In this document: one piece after another, positions 28,901 to 36,722 of the stretch
How the letters are laid out: each line of letters starts with the position of its first letter
Numbering within the stretch: the first letter of the stretch is position 1
From: Pseudomonas rhizosphaerae
GTDB taxonomy: Bacteria; Pseudomonadota; Gammaproteobacteria; Pseudomonadales; Pseudomonadaceae
Length of the DNA: 64,000 nt
Reading direction: 5' to 3'
Assembly: GCF_000761155.1 (NCBI RefSeq)
Contig: NZ_CP009533.1
Span: 3,419,001 to 3,483,000 of the forward strand
Position numbers and translations under genes: made by a program
Notes under the pieces: model-generated
Told to the model about the DNA's origin: nothing
Seen by the model: the letters and a program-made list of their open reading frames with translations, nothing else
Database searches by the model: none

Positions 28901-29023
28901 GTCTTCTTCACGGCCCAGGTTGAAATAGGAAAACACGCCCATCAGCAGGCCGACGAACATCAGGTACCAGACGAAGGACTGGTGCTTGAGCGCCCAGTCG
29001 GACAGGTTGAAACTTCCCTTCAT
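25964..29023 (-). CDS. RND efflux permease, TriC-like
   Basis: This is a 1019-residue inner-membrane RND transporter of the hydrophobe/amphiphile efflux type, driven by proton uptake. The usual two-fold architecture is visible: an N-terminal helix, a long periplasmic loop (about residues 35-335), a helix block with GLLVDDAMITVEMM (the proton-relay aspartates, about 395-410), a second periplasmic loop and a final helix block. The start is ATG 29023, beginning MKGSFNLSDW; the longer frame upstream overlaps the adaptor gene. It overlaps the stop of the adaptor gene by 4 bp. Together with two adaptor genes this matches the TriABC layout. Substrates are unknown. Confidence 0.92.
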   Translation of the reverse strand: MKGSFNLSDWALKHQSFVWYLMFVGLLMGVFSYFNLGREEDPAFAIKTMVIQSRWPGATQDETLKQVTDRIEKKLEELDSLDYVKSYTRPGESTVFVYLRDTTSAKAIPEIWYQVRKKVDDIRGTFPQGLQGPSFNDEFGDVFGSIYAFTADGLSMRQLRDYVEQVRAEIRQVDNLGKVQLVGQQDEVIYLNFSTRKLAALGLDQQQVVGALQAQNAVTPAGVIEAGPERISVRTSGQFKSEKDLETVNLRLNDRFYRLTDIADIERGYKDPAAPMFRYNGQPAIGLAIAMKDGGNIQEFGTALHARMDELTAQLPVGVGVHKVSDQAEVVEKAVGGFTSALFEAVVIVLIVSFVSLGVRAGLVVACSIPLVLAMVFVFMEYSGITMQRISLGALIIALGLLVDDAMITVEMMVTRLEAGDSKEDAATFAYTSTAFPMLTGTLVTVAGFVPIGLNASSAGEYTFTLFAVIAVAMLVSWVVAVLFAPVIGVHILSKNVKPKPEQPGRVARWFHSGLLGCMRHRWLTIIGTLLLFAAALFCMRFVQNQFFPSSDRPEILVDLNLPQNASINETRQAVDRLEATLKDDPDIVRWSTYIGQGAIRFYLPLDQQLENPYYAQLVIVSKGLEERGALTERLKKRLRDDFVGIGTYVQALEMGPPVGRPIQYRVSGKDIDQVRKHAIELATLLDHNAHIGEMIYDWNEPGKVLRIDIAQDKARQLGLSSEDVAKLMNTIVTGSAVTQVNDDIYLVNVVGRANDAERGSPETLQNLQIVTPSGTSIPLLAFATVRYELEQPLVWRRDRLPTITLKAAVSDDIQPTDLVAQLKPEIEKFAAGLPVGYKVATGGTVEESGKAQGPIAKVVPLMLFLMATFLMIQLHSVQKMFLVASVAPLGIIGVVLALVPTGTPMGFVAILGILALIGIIIRNSVILVTQIDAYERDGYKPWDAVLEATEHRRRPILLTAAAASLGMIPIAREVFWGPMAYAMIGGIVVATLLTLLFLPALYVAWYRIKEGEGEGKEA

Positions 29024-30089
29024 TGCCGGCTCGCCTCGTCCAGTTTGATTTTCTGCCCAGGTTTCAGGCTGTTGACGCCAGCGCTGACCACGCGCTCGCC
29101 CGCCTGCACACCGTTGCCGATCACTACGACGCCACGATCGCGGCTGAGCACGGTGACCTGTTGCGGGTTCACGGTCTTGTTCTGGACGTCCACCCGCCAC
29201 ACCTGGGTCTTGCCGTCGACTTCCTGCACGGCGGTTTCCGGCAGCTCCAGGCGCTGCACGATGGTCGAACTCAGGGTGACGCTGATCGCCGTGCCCAGGC
29301 GCAGGCCCGCAGGGCTGTCCGCCAAGGTCAGGCGGGCGCGACGGGTGCGCGTGGCGCTGTCGGGTCGCGGTTCCAGCTCACGCAAGGTGCCCGTGGTCGC
29401 AACGCTGGGGTCGAGCTGGGACTGCACATGGAATGCCACGCCGGCAGGCAGGGTTTCGGCAAGCCCGGCGGGCAGGTCGATGACCGCCTCCTTGACGTCG
29501 GGACGGGCCAGGACCACCACTTCTTCACCGGCGCTCACCACCTGCCCTACTTCCACCTTCCACTGGTTGACCACCGCGGCATGGTCGGCACGCAGTTCGC
29601 TGTAGCTCAACTGATCCTTGGCCTGGCTGACGGCGGCCTTGGCCTGATCGAGCGAAGACTGCGCGGTTTTCAGGTCGGTCTGGGCAATGTCCAGCCCGGC
29701 CTGCGCACCTACGCCCCGGTCGAACAGTTCCTGCTGGCGGCGGGCGTTGGCCTGGGCGTTGATGAACTGCGCCTGGACGCGAGCCAGATCGCCCTGGTTG
29801 GCGCGCAACTGGTTCTGCTGGTCGGTCGGATCGAGAGTGGCCAGCAACTGGTTCTTTTCCACCTGGCTGCCGACATCCACCGCGCGCCGGGCAATGCGTC
29901 CGGACACGCGGAAACCCAAGGTGCTTTCATAGCGCGCCTGGATATTACCGGCGAAGCGACCCAGGCTTTGCTGGTCCAGGCCCTTGACCTCCACCGACAA
30001 CACCGGACGGATGGGCTCGGGGCCGGCTCTTCCTTCGAACAGCCTGCCAGCAACAGCACGGCCGCAGACAACGCGATCACCGCTTTCAT
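29020..30089 (-). pseudogene. Second RND periplasmic adaptor (TriB-like), frameshifted
   Basis: The protein has a lipoprotein signal peptide (MKAVIALSAAVLLLAGCSKEE, start 30089) in one frame and the adaptor body (RPVLSVEVKGLDQQSLGRFA onward) in another. The break lies at the G-run 30019-30022 on the plus strand, where one base appears to be missing; restoring it joins ...EEPAP to EPIRPV. The adaptor body then runs unbroken to 29020, with lipoyl/hairpin, beta-barrel and membrane-proximal domains. The start has AGGAG 8 bases upstream and overlaps the first adaptor's stop (ATGA). This is either a real single-base loss or a sequencing error; the rest shows no decay. Confidence 0.8.
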
Positions 30090-31165
30090 GGCTGACGCTC
30101 CTGGGCAATTTCCACCTGCATGTCGGGGTGCAACAACTGACCCCCGGCCACCACCACGCGGTCGCCATTGTTCAAGCCATTGGCGATCACCACCTTGGCC
30201 GTCAGGTAACGGCCCACCTCGACCTTACGCAGGCTGACCTTGTCGCCTTCCCCGACTACCCACACGGCAGGCTCTTCGATGTCCTTGGTCAGCGCCGACC
30301 ACGGCAGTTCGACACTGGTCTTGCCCGGCCCATCGAGCGAGGCGTTGACCACCGACCCCAGATCCATGCCCTTGGGCAGGCCCTGCAAGGCGATCTTCAC
30401 CCGTACCGTGCCGGTCTGCGCGGACACCGCCGGGGTGACTTCGCGCACGGTGCCGGTGGTCTTGATCGCCGGATCGTCGAGCAGGCTGACGGTGATCGGC
30501 TGCTGGCCGCCCGGCTGGGCGAACAGCGATTCATACACGTCGAAGACCGCATCGCGGTCGCCATCGCGGGCCAGACCGAAGATCGGCGCAGTGGCCTGGA
30601 CCACCTGGCCCACCTCGGCCTGGCGCGCGGTGATCACGCCCGGGGCATCGGCCACCAGATCGGTGTAGCTCAACTGTTCGCGAGCATTGGCCAACTGGGC
30701 GTTGGCAGCCGCCAGCGAGCTCTGCGCCCCGCGCAATGCTGCCTGGGCGGAATCGTATTCACTCTGGCTGGTGTAGCCCTTGGGCAGCAGCTTCTGCTGG
30801 CGCACGAAGGCCGCCGAAGTCTGGTTCACCCGGGCCTGCTCGGCGGCCACCGCCGCCTTGGCCGAATCGACGTTGGTCTGCAGGTCCTTGGGGTCCAGGC
30901 GGGCCAGCACTTGCCGCGCGCTGACGTGGTCGCCCACATCCACCAGGCGCTGGATGATCTTGCCGCCAACGCGGAACGACAGCTGGGTCTGAATGCGAGC
31001 CTGCACATCGCCAGTCAGATTGACGGCGGCGGCGAATTCACCGCTCTGCACATTTTCCACGCGCACGCGCGGGTGCGTCGGTTCGATGGGCTTGTCTTCG
31101 CCACACCCGACCAGCGCGATGAACAAGAGGGAAACCCCTACAACCTTCCAACGAGGACCAGCCAT
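30086..31165 (-). CDS. RND periplasmic adaptor (membrane fusion protein, TriA-like)
   Basis: This is a 359-residue membrane fusion protein linking the RND pump to an outer-membrane channel. The lipoprotein signal MAGPRWKVVGVSLLFIALVGC has a lipobox ending at the cysteine of VGCGED. The lipoyl half (FRVGGKIIQRLVDVGDHV), a coiled-coil hairpin (about residues 95-165, alanine- and glutamine-rich) and beta-barrel follow. It is the first gene of a three-gene minus-strand operon. Two different adaptors for one pump is the TriABC arrangement of P. aeruginosa. No outer-membrane channel gene is present, so a shared channel such as OpmH/TolC probably completes the pump. Confidence 0.9.
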   Translation of the reverse strand: MAGPRWKVVGVSLLFIALVGCGEDKPIEPTHPRVRVENVQSGEFAAAVNLTGDVQARIQTQLSFRVGGKIIQRLVDVGDHVSARQVLARLDPKDLQTNVDSAKAAVAAEQARVNQTSAAFVRQQKLLPKGYTSQSEYDSAQAALRGAQSSLAAANAQLANAREQLSYTDLVADAPGVITARQAEVGQVVQATAPIFGLARDGDRDAVFDVYESLFAQPGGQQPITVSLLDDPAIKTTGTVREVTPAVSAQTGTVRVKIALQGLPKGMDLGSVVNASLDGPGKTSVELPWSALTKDIEEPAVWVVGEGDKVSLRKVEVGRYLTAKVVIANGLNNGDRVVVAGGQLLHPDMQVEIAQERQP

Positions 31166-31261
31166 GCAGGCTCCTTTGCGTGCGCTGTGATGCTAGGTGT
31201 GTATGCGACTGTAGACGGGGTTCGAGGTTCATTTGCCGGGATGGCCCCGCCCGGACACAGC

Positions 31262-31291
31262 AAAACGCCGACACTGTACAAGCTGTCGGCG
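31262..31291 (-). terminator. Rho-independent terminator downstream of metQ copy 2
   Basis: On the minus strand CGCCGACA and TGTCGGCG form an 8-bp stem around a 10-base loop, followed by TTTTG. It lies 30-60 bp after the stop of the metQ-like gene and before the RND operon. Confidence 0.7.
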
Positions 31292-31319
31292 CTCAGGTGA
31301 ACCGTCGTGACGCTCGGAA

Positions 31320-32102
31320 TCAGAACGCTGGCAATACCGCGCCGCTGTACTTCTTCTCGATGAATGCCTTCACTTCGGGGCTGGTCAGCGCCTTGGCCAG
31401 TTTCTGCATGGCCGGGCTGTCCTTGTTGTCCGGACGGGCCACCAGGAAGTTCACGTAAGGCGAATCCGAACCTTCGATGACCAAGGCATCCTTGGCTGGG
31501 TTCAGGCCTGCTTCCAGTGCGTAGTTGGTGTTGATCATGTCCAGGTCGACCTGATCCAGCACGCGCGGCAGCATGGCCGATTCCAGCTCCTTGAACTTGA
31601 GGTTCTTGGGGTTGCTGGCGATGTCCTTTGGAGTGGCCAGAGCGTTGCTCGGGTCCTTCAGGGTAATCAGGCCGGCTTTCTGCAGCAGGATCAACGCACG
31701 GCCGCTGTTGCTACCTTCGTTGGGGATGGCCACGGTTGCGCCGTCCTTGAGTTCGCTCAGCGCTTTGACCTTCTTGGAGTAACCGCCGAAGGGCTCGACG
31801 TGCACGCCGATCACGGTGACCAGGTTGGTGCCCTTGCCCTTGTTGAAGCTTTCCAGGTACGGCAGGGTCTGGAAGTAGTTGGCGTCCAGACGCTTCTCGT
31901 TGACCTGCACGTTGGGTTGCACGTAGTCGGTGAAGACCTTGATGTCCAGCTCGACGCCTTCTTTTGCCAGGGTCGGCTTGATCAGTTCGAGGATCTCGGC
32001 GTGGGGAACCGGCGTGGCCGCGATCACGAGTTTGTCTGCCGCGTTGGCCAGGCCGAAAGACAGGGAGGCCGCCAGAGCGGTGAACAGCAAAGCCTTCTTC
32101 AT
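31320..32102 (-). CDS. metQ: MetQ/NlpA-family ABC transporter substrate-binding protein, copy 2
   Basis: This 260-residue periplasmic binding protein is closer in pattern to classical MetQ than copy 1. The signal peptide is MKKALLFTALAASLSFGLANA, cleaved before ADKLVIAA; again no lipobox cysteine is present. Family blocks include LDANYFQTLPYLE and VAIPNEGSNSGRALILLQ. It probably binds methionine. No ATPase or permease adjoins it, so it may share a MetNI pair elsewhere, possibly the one at 24-26 kb. ATG 32102 starts the signal peptide. A clear terminator follows. Confidence 0.88.
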   Translation of the reverse strand: MKKALLFTALAASLSFGLANAADKLVIAATPVPHAEILELIKPTLAKEGVELDIKVFTDYVQPNVQVNEKRLDANYFQTLPYLESFNKGKGTNLVTVIGVHVEPFGGYSKKVKALSELKDGATVAIPNEGSNSGRALILLQKAGLITLKDPSNALATPKDIASNPKNLKFKELESAMLPRVLDQVDLDMINTNYALEAGLNPAKDALVIEGSDSPYVNFLVARPDNKDSPAMQKLAKALTSPEVKAFIEKKYSGAVLPAF

Positions 32103-32202
32103 GCTAAGTCCTTGAAATTGGGTGCCGGCGGCAGCAAATGGCCAGCCTTGCGCGGACAATACCCGGAATTAATATTCCTACAAATACCTTTTAGTTCGCT
32201 GC

Positions 32203-33144
32203 TTATGCCTTTTTGTGCAAACGCTCTAGGTGGCGGGTCAGCAGCCTTGCCAATGCCGCAGGCTCGACGTGCTCGACGGCCTGCGCCAGCTGCTGCTCGA
32301 GGTGCCCCAGTGTGTCCGTCGCCACAGGAAGATTGAGGTGCTCGGGGAGTATTTCGTCACCACTGCTCACCAGCAGGGCAAAATGGATGACGTTTTCCAG
32401 CTCGCGGGTGTTGCCGGGCCAGTCGTGTCGCTCCAGCACCTGCTGCGCATGAGTGCTGATCAGCGGCACCGCCAGGTTCAGGCGATGGCTGTAGATGCCC
32501 AGGAAATATTCGGCCAGGGCCAGAATGTCGCCGATGCGCTCGCGCAGCGGCGGCAGGGTCAAACGGCCTTCGCCCAGGTAAGCATACAAGCGCTCGTTGA
32601 ATTTGCCGGCCGCCACGGCCTGGGCCAGATCGATGCTCGACGCGGCCACCAGGCGCACGTCCACCGGATTGGGCTGGGCCGCGCCGACGCGCGTGACTTC
32701 GTGGGTTTCCAGTGCCGCGAGCAACTTGGTCTGGATGGCCAGCGGCAGGTCGGCGATCTCGTCCAGGTACAGCGTGCCTCCGTTCGCCGAGCCGAACCAG
32801 CCGGCCCGGCTGCTGGCCGTACCACTGTGGGCGCCTGCGCTGTAGCCGAACAGTTCGGCGTCGGCGTAGGTCGGGCTGATCGCACCGCAGTTGACCGAAA
32901 CGAACAGCCCGCCGCGATCACTGGCCCGATGGATGTGCCGGGCGAGCAGCTCCTTGCCGGTCCCGCTCTCGCCATGGATCAGCACCGGCAACGCCTTGGG
33001 CGCCAGCCTTTCGAGCTCTTCGCGCAAGCGCCGCGAACGCGGGTCGACGAATACCAGTGCCTTGGCACGAATGCTCAGCGGGCTTTTGTCGGCGTCGGGA
33101 AAGGTCAGCAGCGGCTGGCCGAAGGTGTCGTGGTATGCAGTCAT
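32203..33144 (-). CDS. Sigma54-type AAA+ regulator with degenerate GAFTGA loop (SfnR-like context)
   Basis: This 313-residue protein consists almost entirely of the AAA+ domain of bacterial enhancer-binding proteins. Walker A is GESGTGKE (about residues 58-65), Walker B GGTLYLDEIADL, and the arginine-finger region follows normally. Two things are odd. The sigma54-contact loop, normally GAFTGA, reads GAHSGT. The C-terminus ends after about 45 residues beyond the AAA+ core without a recognisable Fis-type helix-turn-helix. There is no N-terminal sensor domain, as in SfnR and PspF. GGGAG lies 8 bases before ATG 33144. Its position among sulfur genes suggests a role in sulfur regulation, but sigma54 activation is uncertain. 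Confidence 0.75.
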   Translation of the reverse strand: MTAYHDTFGQPLLTFPDADKSPLSIRAKALVFVDPRSRRLREELERLAPKALPVLIHGESGTGKELLARHIHRASDRGGLFVSVNCGAISPTYADAELFGYSAGAHSGTASSRAGWFGSANGGTLYLDEIADLPLAIQTKLLAALETHEVTRVGAAQPNPVDVRLVAASSIDLAQAVAAGKFNERLYAYLGEGRLTLPPLRERIGDILALAEYFLGIYSHRLNLAVPLISTHAQQVLERHDWPGNTRELENVIHFALLVSSGDEILPEHLNLPVATDTLGHLEQQLAQAVEHVEPAALARLLTRHLERLHKKA

Positions 33145-33197
33145 GGGCAAAGCTCCCACCGGCCTGGATGCAGGCGGCGTACTTGGTTTTCGGACAA

Positions 33198-33779
33198 TCA
33201 GGCGCGCAGCTGGGTGTGCTGGTCCATGCGGCTTTGCAGGCGGTACAGGTAGGCGAAACCTTGTTCCCAGCGCTGGTGCCCGGACTTGACGTTGATGTGT
33301 CCGGCACCCGCCAGGATGCCTGCCTCGGCCCCCCAGTCGCGGGCCAGTTGCAAGGCCCGTGGGGCACTGGCAGCCGGATCGTTGTCCGAGCCCACTACTT
33401 GGCTGGGGAACGGCAACAGGTGCTTGGGGATCGGTGCAAAGTTGCGCAGGGCCGGCGAGCAGGCGGGCCGCTCCACGTCCGCCGGGGCCACCAGCAAGGC
33501 CCCACGAACCTTGCGCAGCGAGACCAGCGATGCGTTGACCGACCAATGCGCGACGGTCACGCAGCCCAGGCTATGGGCAATCAGAATCACCGGATCGGCG
33601 CTGGCATTTATCGCACGGTCCAGGGCTGCAACCCAATCTTCACGCCGTGGCGTCAGCCAGTCATCCTGCTCGACCCGCGCGCTGTTGGGCAGGCTTCGTT
33701 GCCAGTGGCTTTGCCAATGGTCGTCGGACGAGCCCTGCCACCCTGGCACGATCAGATAGCGGATCGATTGATTGCGCAT
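33198..33779 (-). CDS. Alpha/beta hydrolase, RBBP9/YdeN family
   Basis: This is a 193-residue serine hydrolase with the core of the RBBP9/YdeN family: YLIVPGWQGSSDDHWQSHW at the N-terminus, the nucleophile serine in ILIAHSLGC (about residues 70-78), and a C-terminal aspartate/histidine region with AGAGHINVKSG. The substrate is unknown. The ATG at 33779 is preceded by AGGAGG at 9 bases; a TTG six codons upstream overlaps that site and is unlikely. It is followed after 53 bp by the AAA+ regulator on the same strand, so the two may be co-transcribed. Confidence 0.82.
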   Translation of the reverse strand: MRNQSIRYLIVPGWQGSSDDHWQSHWQRSLPNSARVEQDDWLTPRREDWVAALDRAINASADPVILIAHSLGCVTVAHWSVNASLVSLRKVRGALLVAPADVERPACSPALRNFAPIPKHLLPFPSQVVGSDNDPAASAPRALQLARDWGAEAGILAGAGHINVKSGHQRWEQGFAYLYRLQSRMDQHTQLRA

Positions 33780-33898
33780 GGGATGCGCCTCCTGCAAACG
33801 TTGCGTAGGAGGCCAGTATAGGGAAAGGATTTATACGCGTTAAGGAATAAGAAGCTATTTGGTAATAACCAAAGGTTCCATTAGGGCGCTACATCAAA

Positions 33899-33928
33899 CC
33901 CGGACGCGGCTCGCGCCGCTGCTACAGG
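33899..33928. repeat. REP element, family A, overlapping the cysA stop
   Basis: The core CGGACGCGGCTCGCGCCGCT runs into the end of cysA; the TAG stop of cysA (33922-33924) is part of the REP sequence TGTAGCAGCGGC. The element therefore abuts or supplies the end of the gene. Confidence 0.75.
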
Positions 33929-34911
33929 CCTGACGCCTTCTGCCACACCTTGGGTTTGAAGAACAACGTCTCGCCCCGCGCCAGACCGCTGAGGCTGTCA
34001 TGGTCCTTGACCACTTCCGCCTCGATCAGATCGCTCTGCCCTTCGACCTTCAACGTCACCCGCGTGGTCGCGCCCAACGGGCGAATGTCACGCACCTCGG
34101 CAGCATGGTGATCCTCTAGTTCATGGCGCGACAACGACACCTCGTGCGGACGAAACAACACATGCTCCTCACCGCCCAACTGCAAGCGGTTGGAGTCGCC
34201 CAGGAAGTGGTACACGAAATCGCTGGCCGGGTTCTCGTACACCTCGCCCGGCGAGCCGATCTGCTCGATGACACCCTTGTTCATCACCACGATGCGATCG
34301 GCCACTTCCATGGCCTCTTCCTGGTCATGGGTAACGAAAACCGACGTCAGGTTGATGTCCTCGTGCAGGCGAGCCAGCCAGCGGCGCAGCTCCTTGCGCA
34401 CCTTAGCGTCGAGCGCACCGAAAGGTTCGTCGAGCAGCAGCACCTTGGGTTCGACCGCCAGCGCCCGGGCCAGGGCGATACGCTGGCGCTGGCCACCGGA
34501 CAACTGCTCGGGATAGCGATCATGCAACCAGTCCAGCTGTACCATGCTCAACAGCTCATGCACCTTCTGCGCAATCACCGTTTCAGTCGGCCGCTCGCGC
34601 TTAGGCTTCATGCGCAAGCCGAAGGCCACGTTGTCGAACACCGTCATGTGACGGAACAACGCGTAGTGCTGGAACACGAAACCGACGTTGCGATCCCGCA
34701 CATCATGGCCGGACACGTCCTCGCCATGGAACACGATGCTGCCCTGATCGGGTGTTTCCAGCCCGGCGATAATGCGCAGCAGGGTGGTCTTGCCGCACCC
34801 GGACGGGCCCAGCAAAGCCACCAGCTCGCCACTTTGGATATCCAGATTGATGGAGTCCAGGGCCTGGAAGGCATTGAAACGCTTGCTGACGTTACGAACT
34901 TCGATCGACAT
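33922..34911 (-). CDS. cysA: Sulfate/thiosulfate ABC transporter ATP-binding protein
   Basis: This 329-residue ATPase drives sulfate/thiosulfate import with CysT and CysW. Walker A is GPSGCGKTT (about residues 36-44), the signature LSGGQRQR, Walker [12 protein letters not shown] and the switch histidine [10 protein letters not shown]-terminal TOBE-like region (about 235-329) includes [13 protein letters not shown]. It starts 3 bp after cysW. The length matches other pseudomonad CysA proteins. The stop codon lies inside a REP element. Confidence 0.96.
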   Translation of the reverse strand: MSIEVRNVSKRFNAFQALDSINLDIQSGELVALLGPSGCGKTTLLRIIAGLETPDQGSIVFHGEDVSGHDVRDRNVGFVFQHYALFRHMTVFDNVAFGLRMKPKRERPTETVIAQKVHELLSMVQLDWLHDRYPEQLSGGQRQRIALARALAVEPKVLLLDEPFGALDAKVRKELRRWLARLHEDINLTSVFVTHDQEEAMEVADRIVVMNKGVIEQIGSPGEVYENPASDFVYHFLGDSNRLQLGGEEHVLFRPHEVSLSRHELEDHHAAEVRDIRPLGATTRVTLKVEGQSDLIEAEVVKDHDSLSGLARGETLFFKPKVWQKASGL

Positions 34912-34914
34912 TAA

Positions 34915-35781
34915 TCATTCCTCCGCGGCGCTGTTGCGCAGGCGGTCAATACGGGACTCGCTCCACTGCTTGAGCAGCAGGATGAAGAGCGCCAGGATCA
35001 GCAACAGGCTCGCGACGGCAAAGGCGGCGACGTGGTTGTATTCGTTGTAGAGGATCTCCACGTGCAGCGGCAGGGTGTTGGTCACGCCACGAATGTGGCC
35101 GGACACCACCGACACGGCCCCGAACTCACCCATCGCCCGCGCGGTACACAGCACCACGCCGTAGATCAGCCCCCACTTGATGTTCGGCACTGTCACGTGC
35201 CAGAACATCTGCCAACCATTGGCGCCCAGCAGGCGCGCCGCTTCCTCTTCTTGAGTGCCCTGCTCCTGCATCAGCGGGATCAGCTCGCGGGCCACGAACG
35301 GCACGGTGACGAAGATCGTCGCCAGCACGATGCCAGGCAAGGCGAACACGATCTGGATGTCATGGTCCTGCAGCCACGGCCCCAACAGGCCCTGGGCACC
35401 GAACATCAGCACATAGACCAGGCCGGCAATGACCGGCGAGACCGAGAATGGCAGATCGATCAAGGTGACCAGGATGCTCTTGCCGCGAAACGAATACTTG
35501 CTCACGCACCACGCGGCGCTGACGCCGAACACCAGGTTCAGCGGCACTGAAATGAGCACGGCGAACACGGTTAGCTTGAGCGCCGACAGCGCATCAGGCT
35601 CGAAGATGGCGGCGAAGAACGTCCCCAAGCCCTGCTTCAGGCCCTGGGACACGACGATGAGCAACGGCAGCAACAGAAACACGGCGAAGACCAGCCAGCC
35701 CAGGGCGATCAACACCCTGCGTGACGTCGCGCTGCCACGTCGGGCCGCATTGGTGGAGGCAGCAATGGAAGATGCAGACAT
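34915..35781 (-). CDS. cysW: Sulfate ABC transporter permease CysW
   Basis: This 288-residue inner-membrane permease has six predicted helices. The EAA loop that docks onto CysA is in [20 protein letters not shown] (about residues 165-184). ATG 35781 is preceded by AGGAGG at 9 bases and gives the N-terminus [10 protein letters not shown]; a TTG upstream overlaps that site. It lies 14 bp after cysT and 3 bp before cysA. Confidence 0.95.
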   Translation of the reverse strand: MSASSIAASTNAARRGSATSRRVLIALGWLVFAVFLLLPLLIVVSQGLKQGLGTFFAAIFEPDALSALKLTVFAVLISVPLNLVFGVSAAWCVSKYSFRGKSILVTLIDLPFSVSPVIAGLVYVLMFGAQGLLGPWLQDHDIQIVFALPGIVLATIFVTVPFVARELIPLMQEQGTQEEEAARLLGANGWQMFWHVTVPNIKWGLIYGVVLCTARAMGEFGAVSVVSGHIRGVTNTLPLHVEILYNEYNHVAAFAVASLLLILALFILLLKQWSESRIDRLRNSAAEE

Positions 35782-35795
35782 GTGCGGAGCCTCCT

Positions 35796-36614
35796 TCAAG
35801 GGGTTTCGATGCGCCGCTGCAACAGATTGATCAGCAGCAGCAGAATGAAGGAAACCACCAGCATCATCACGCCGATGGCCGTGGCGCCGGTGTAGTCGTA
35901 TTGGTCCAGCTTGACCATGATCAGCAGCGGCAGGATCTCGGTCTTCATCGGCATGTTGCCGGCGATGAAAATGACCGAACCGTACTCACCCACGCCACGG
36001 GCGAAAGCCAGGGCGAAACCGGTCAGCCAGGCGGGCAACAACGCCGGCCCCAGGATGAAGCGGAACACCTGCAAGGGCTTGGCACCCAGGCAGGCTGCGG
36101 CTTCCTCGACCTCGCGCGGAATGTCCGCCAGCACCGGCTGCACCGTGCGCACCACGAACGGCAGGGTGACGAAGGTCAATGCCAGAGTGATCCCCAACGG
36201 GGTGTAGGCGATCTTGAAGCCCAGGTCGGCGGCGAACTGCCCGACCAAACCATTGGGTGCATACAACGCGGTCAAGGCAATGCCCGCCACGGCCGTGGGC
36301 AGGGCGAACGGCAGGTCGATCATCGCATCGATGATCTTGCGTCCGGGGAAGGTGTAGCGCACCAGCACCCAAGCCAGCAAGGTGCCGATCACACCGTTGA
36401 TGATCGCTGCGCACAACGCCGTGCCGAAACTGAGTTTCAAGGCGGCCAGTACGCGAGGTGCGGTGACGATGGTCCAGAACTGTTCCCAGGTCAGCTGCGC
36501 GGCATGCACGAACATGGCGGCCAGGGGGATCAGCACGATCAGGCTGAGGTACACGACGGTGTAGCCCAGCGTCAGCCCGAAGCCGGGTATGACGGGGGAG
36601 ATACGACGCGACAT
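35796..36614 (-). CDS. cysT: Sulfate ABC transporter permease CysT
   Basis: This 272-residue permease is the partner of CysW in the sulfate importer. It has six predicted helices and an EAA loop in [20 protein letters not shown] (about residues 153-172). ATG 36614 has AGGA 6 bases upstream and begins [15 protein letters not shown] strong 15-bp hairpin separates it from sbp, which may lower expression of the membrane components relative to the abundant binding protein. Confidence 0.95.
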   Translation of the reverse strand: MSRRISPVIPGFGLTLGYTVVYLSLIVLIPLAAMFVHAAQLTWEQFWTIVTAPRVLAALKLSFGTALCAAIINGVIGTLLAWVLVRYTFPGRKIIDAMIDLPFALPTAVAGIALTALYAPNGLVGQFAADLGFKIAYTPLGITLALTFVTLPFVVRTVQPVLADIPREVEEAAACLGAKPLQVFRFILGPALLPAWLTGFALAFARGVGEYGSVIFIAGNMPMKTEILPLLIMVKLDQYDYTGATAIGVMMLVVSFILLLLINLLQRRIETP

Positions 36615-36647
36615 AGAAGTCCTTGATGAATACGGTTTACGCAATCG

Positions 36648-36697
36648 GGCCTCTTCGCGGGCAGAGGGCTCGCCGCCCGCCCGCCCGCGAAGAGGCC
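36648..36697. promoter_or_regulatory. Long hairpin between sbp and cysT
   Basis: GGCCTCTTCGCGGGC (36648-36662) and GCCCGCGAAGAGGCC (36683-36697) form a perfect 15-bp stem with a 20-base loop. It resembles a family B REP unit. On the minus-strand transcript it lies just after the sbp stop and before cysT, where it could protect sbp mRNA or attenuate the downstream genes. Confidence 0.65.
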
Positions 36698-36722
36698 AGC
36701 CGCCTCAACGCATGTCTATAAC

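Noticed and set aside
25898..29605. A 1235-residue open frame on the plus strand opposite the RND pump genes
   Set aside because: It is the antisense shadow of a high-GC coding region: histidine-, glutamine- and arginine-rich, with no domain, and it covers two genes with clear homology on the other strand.
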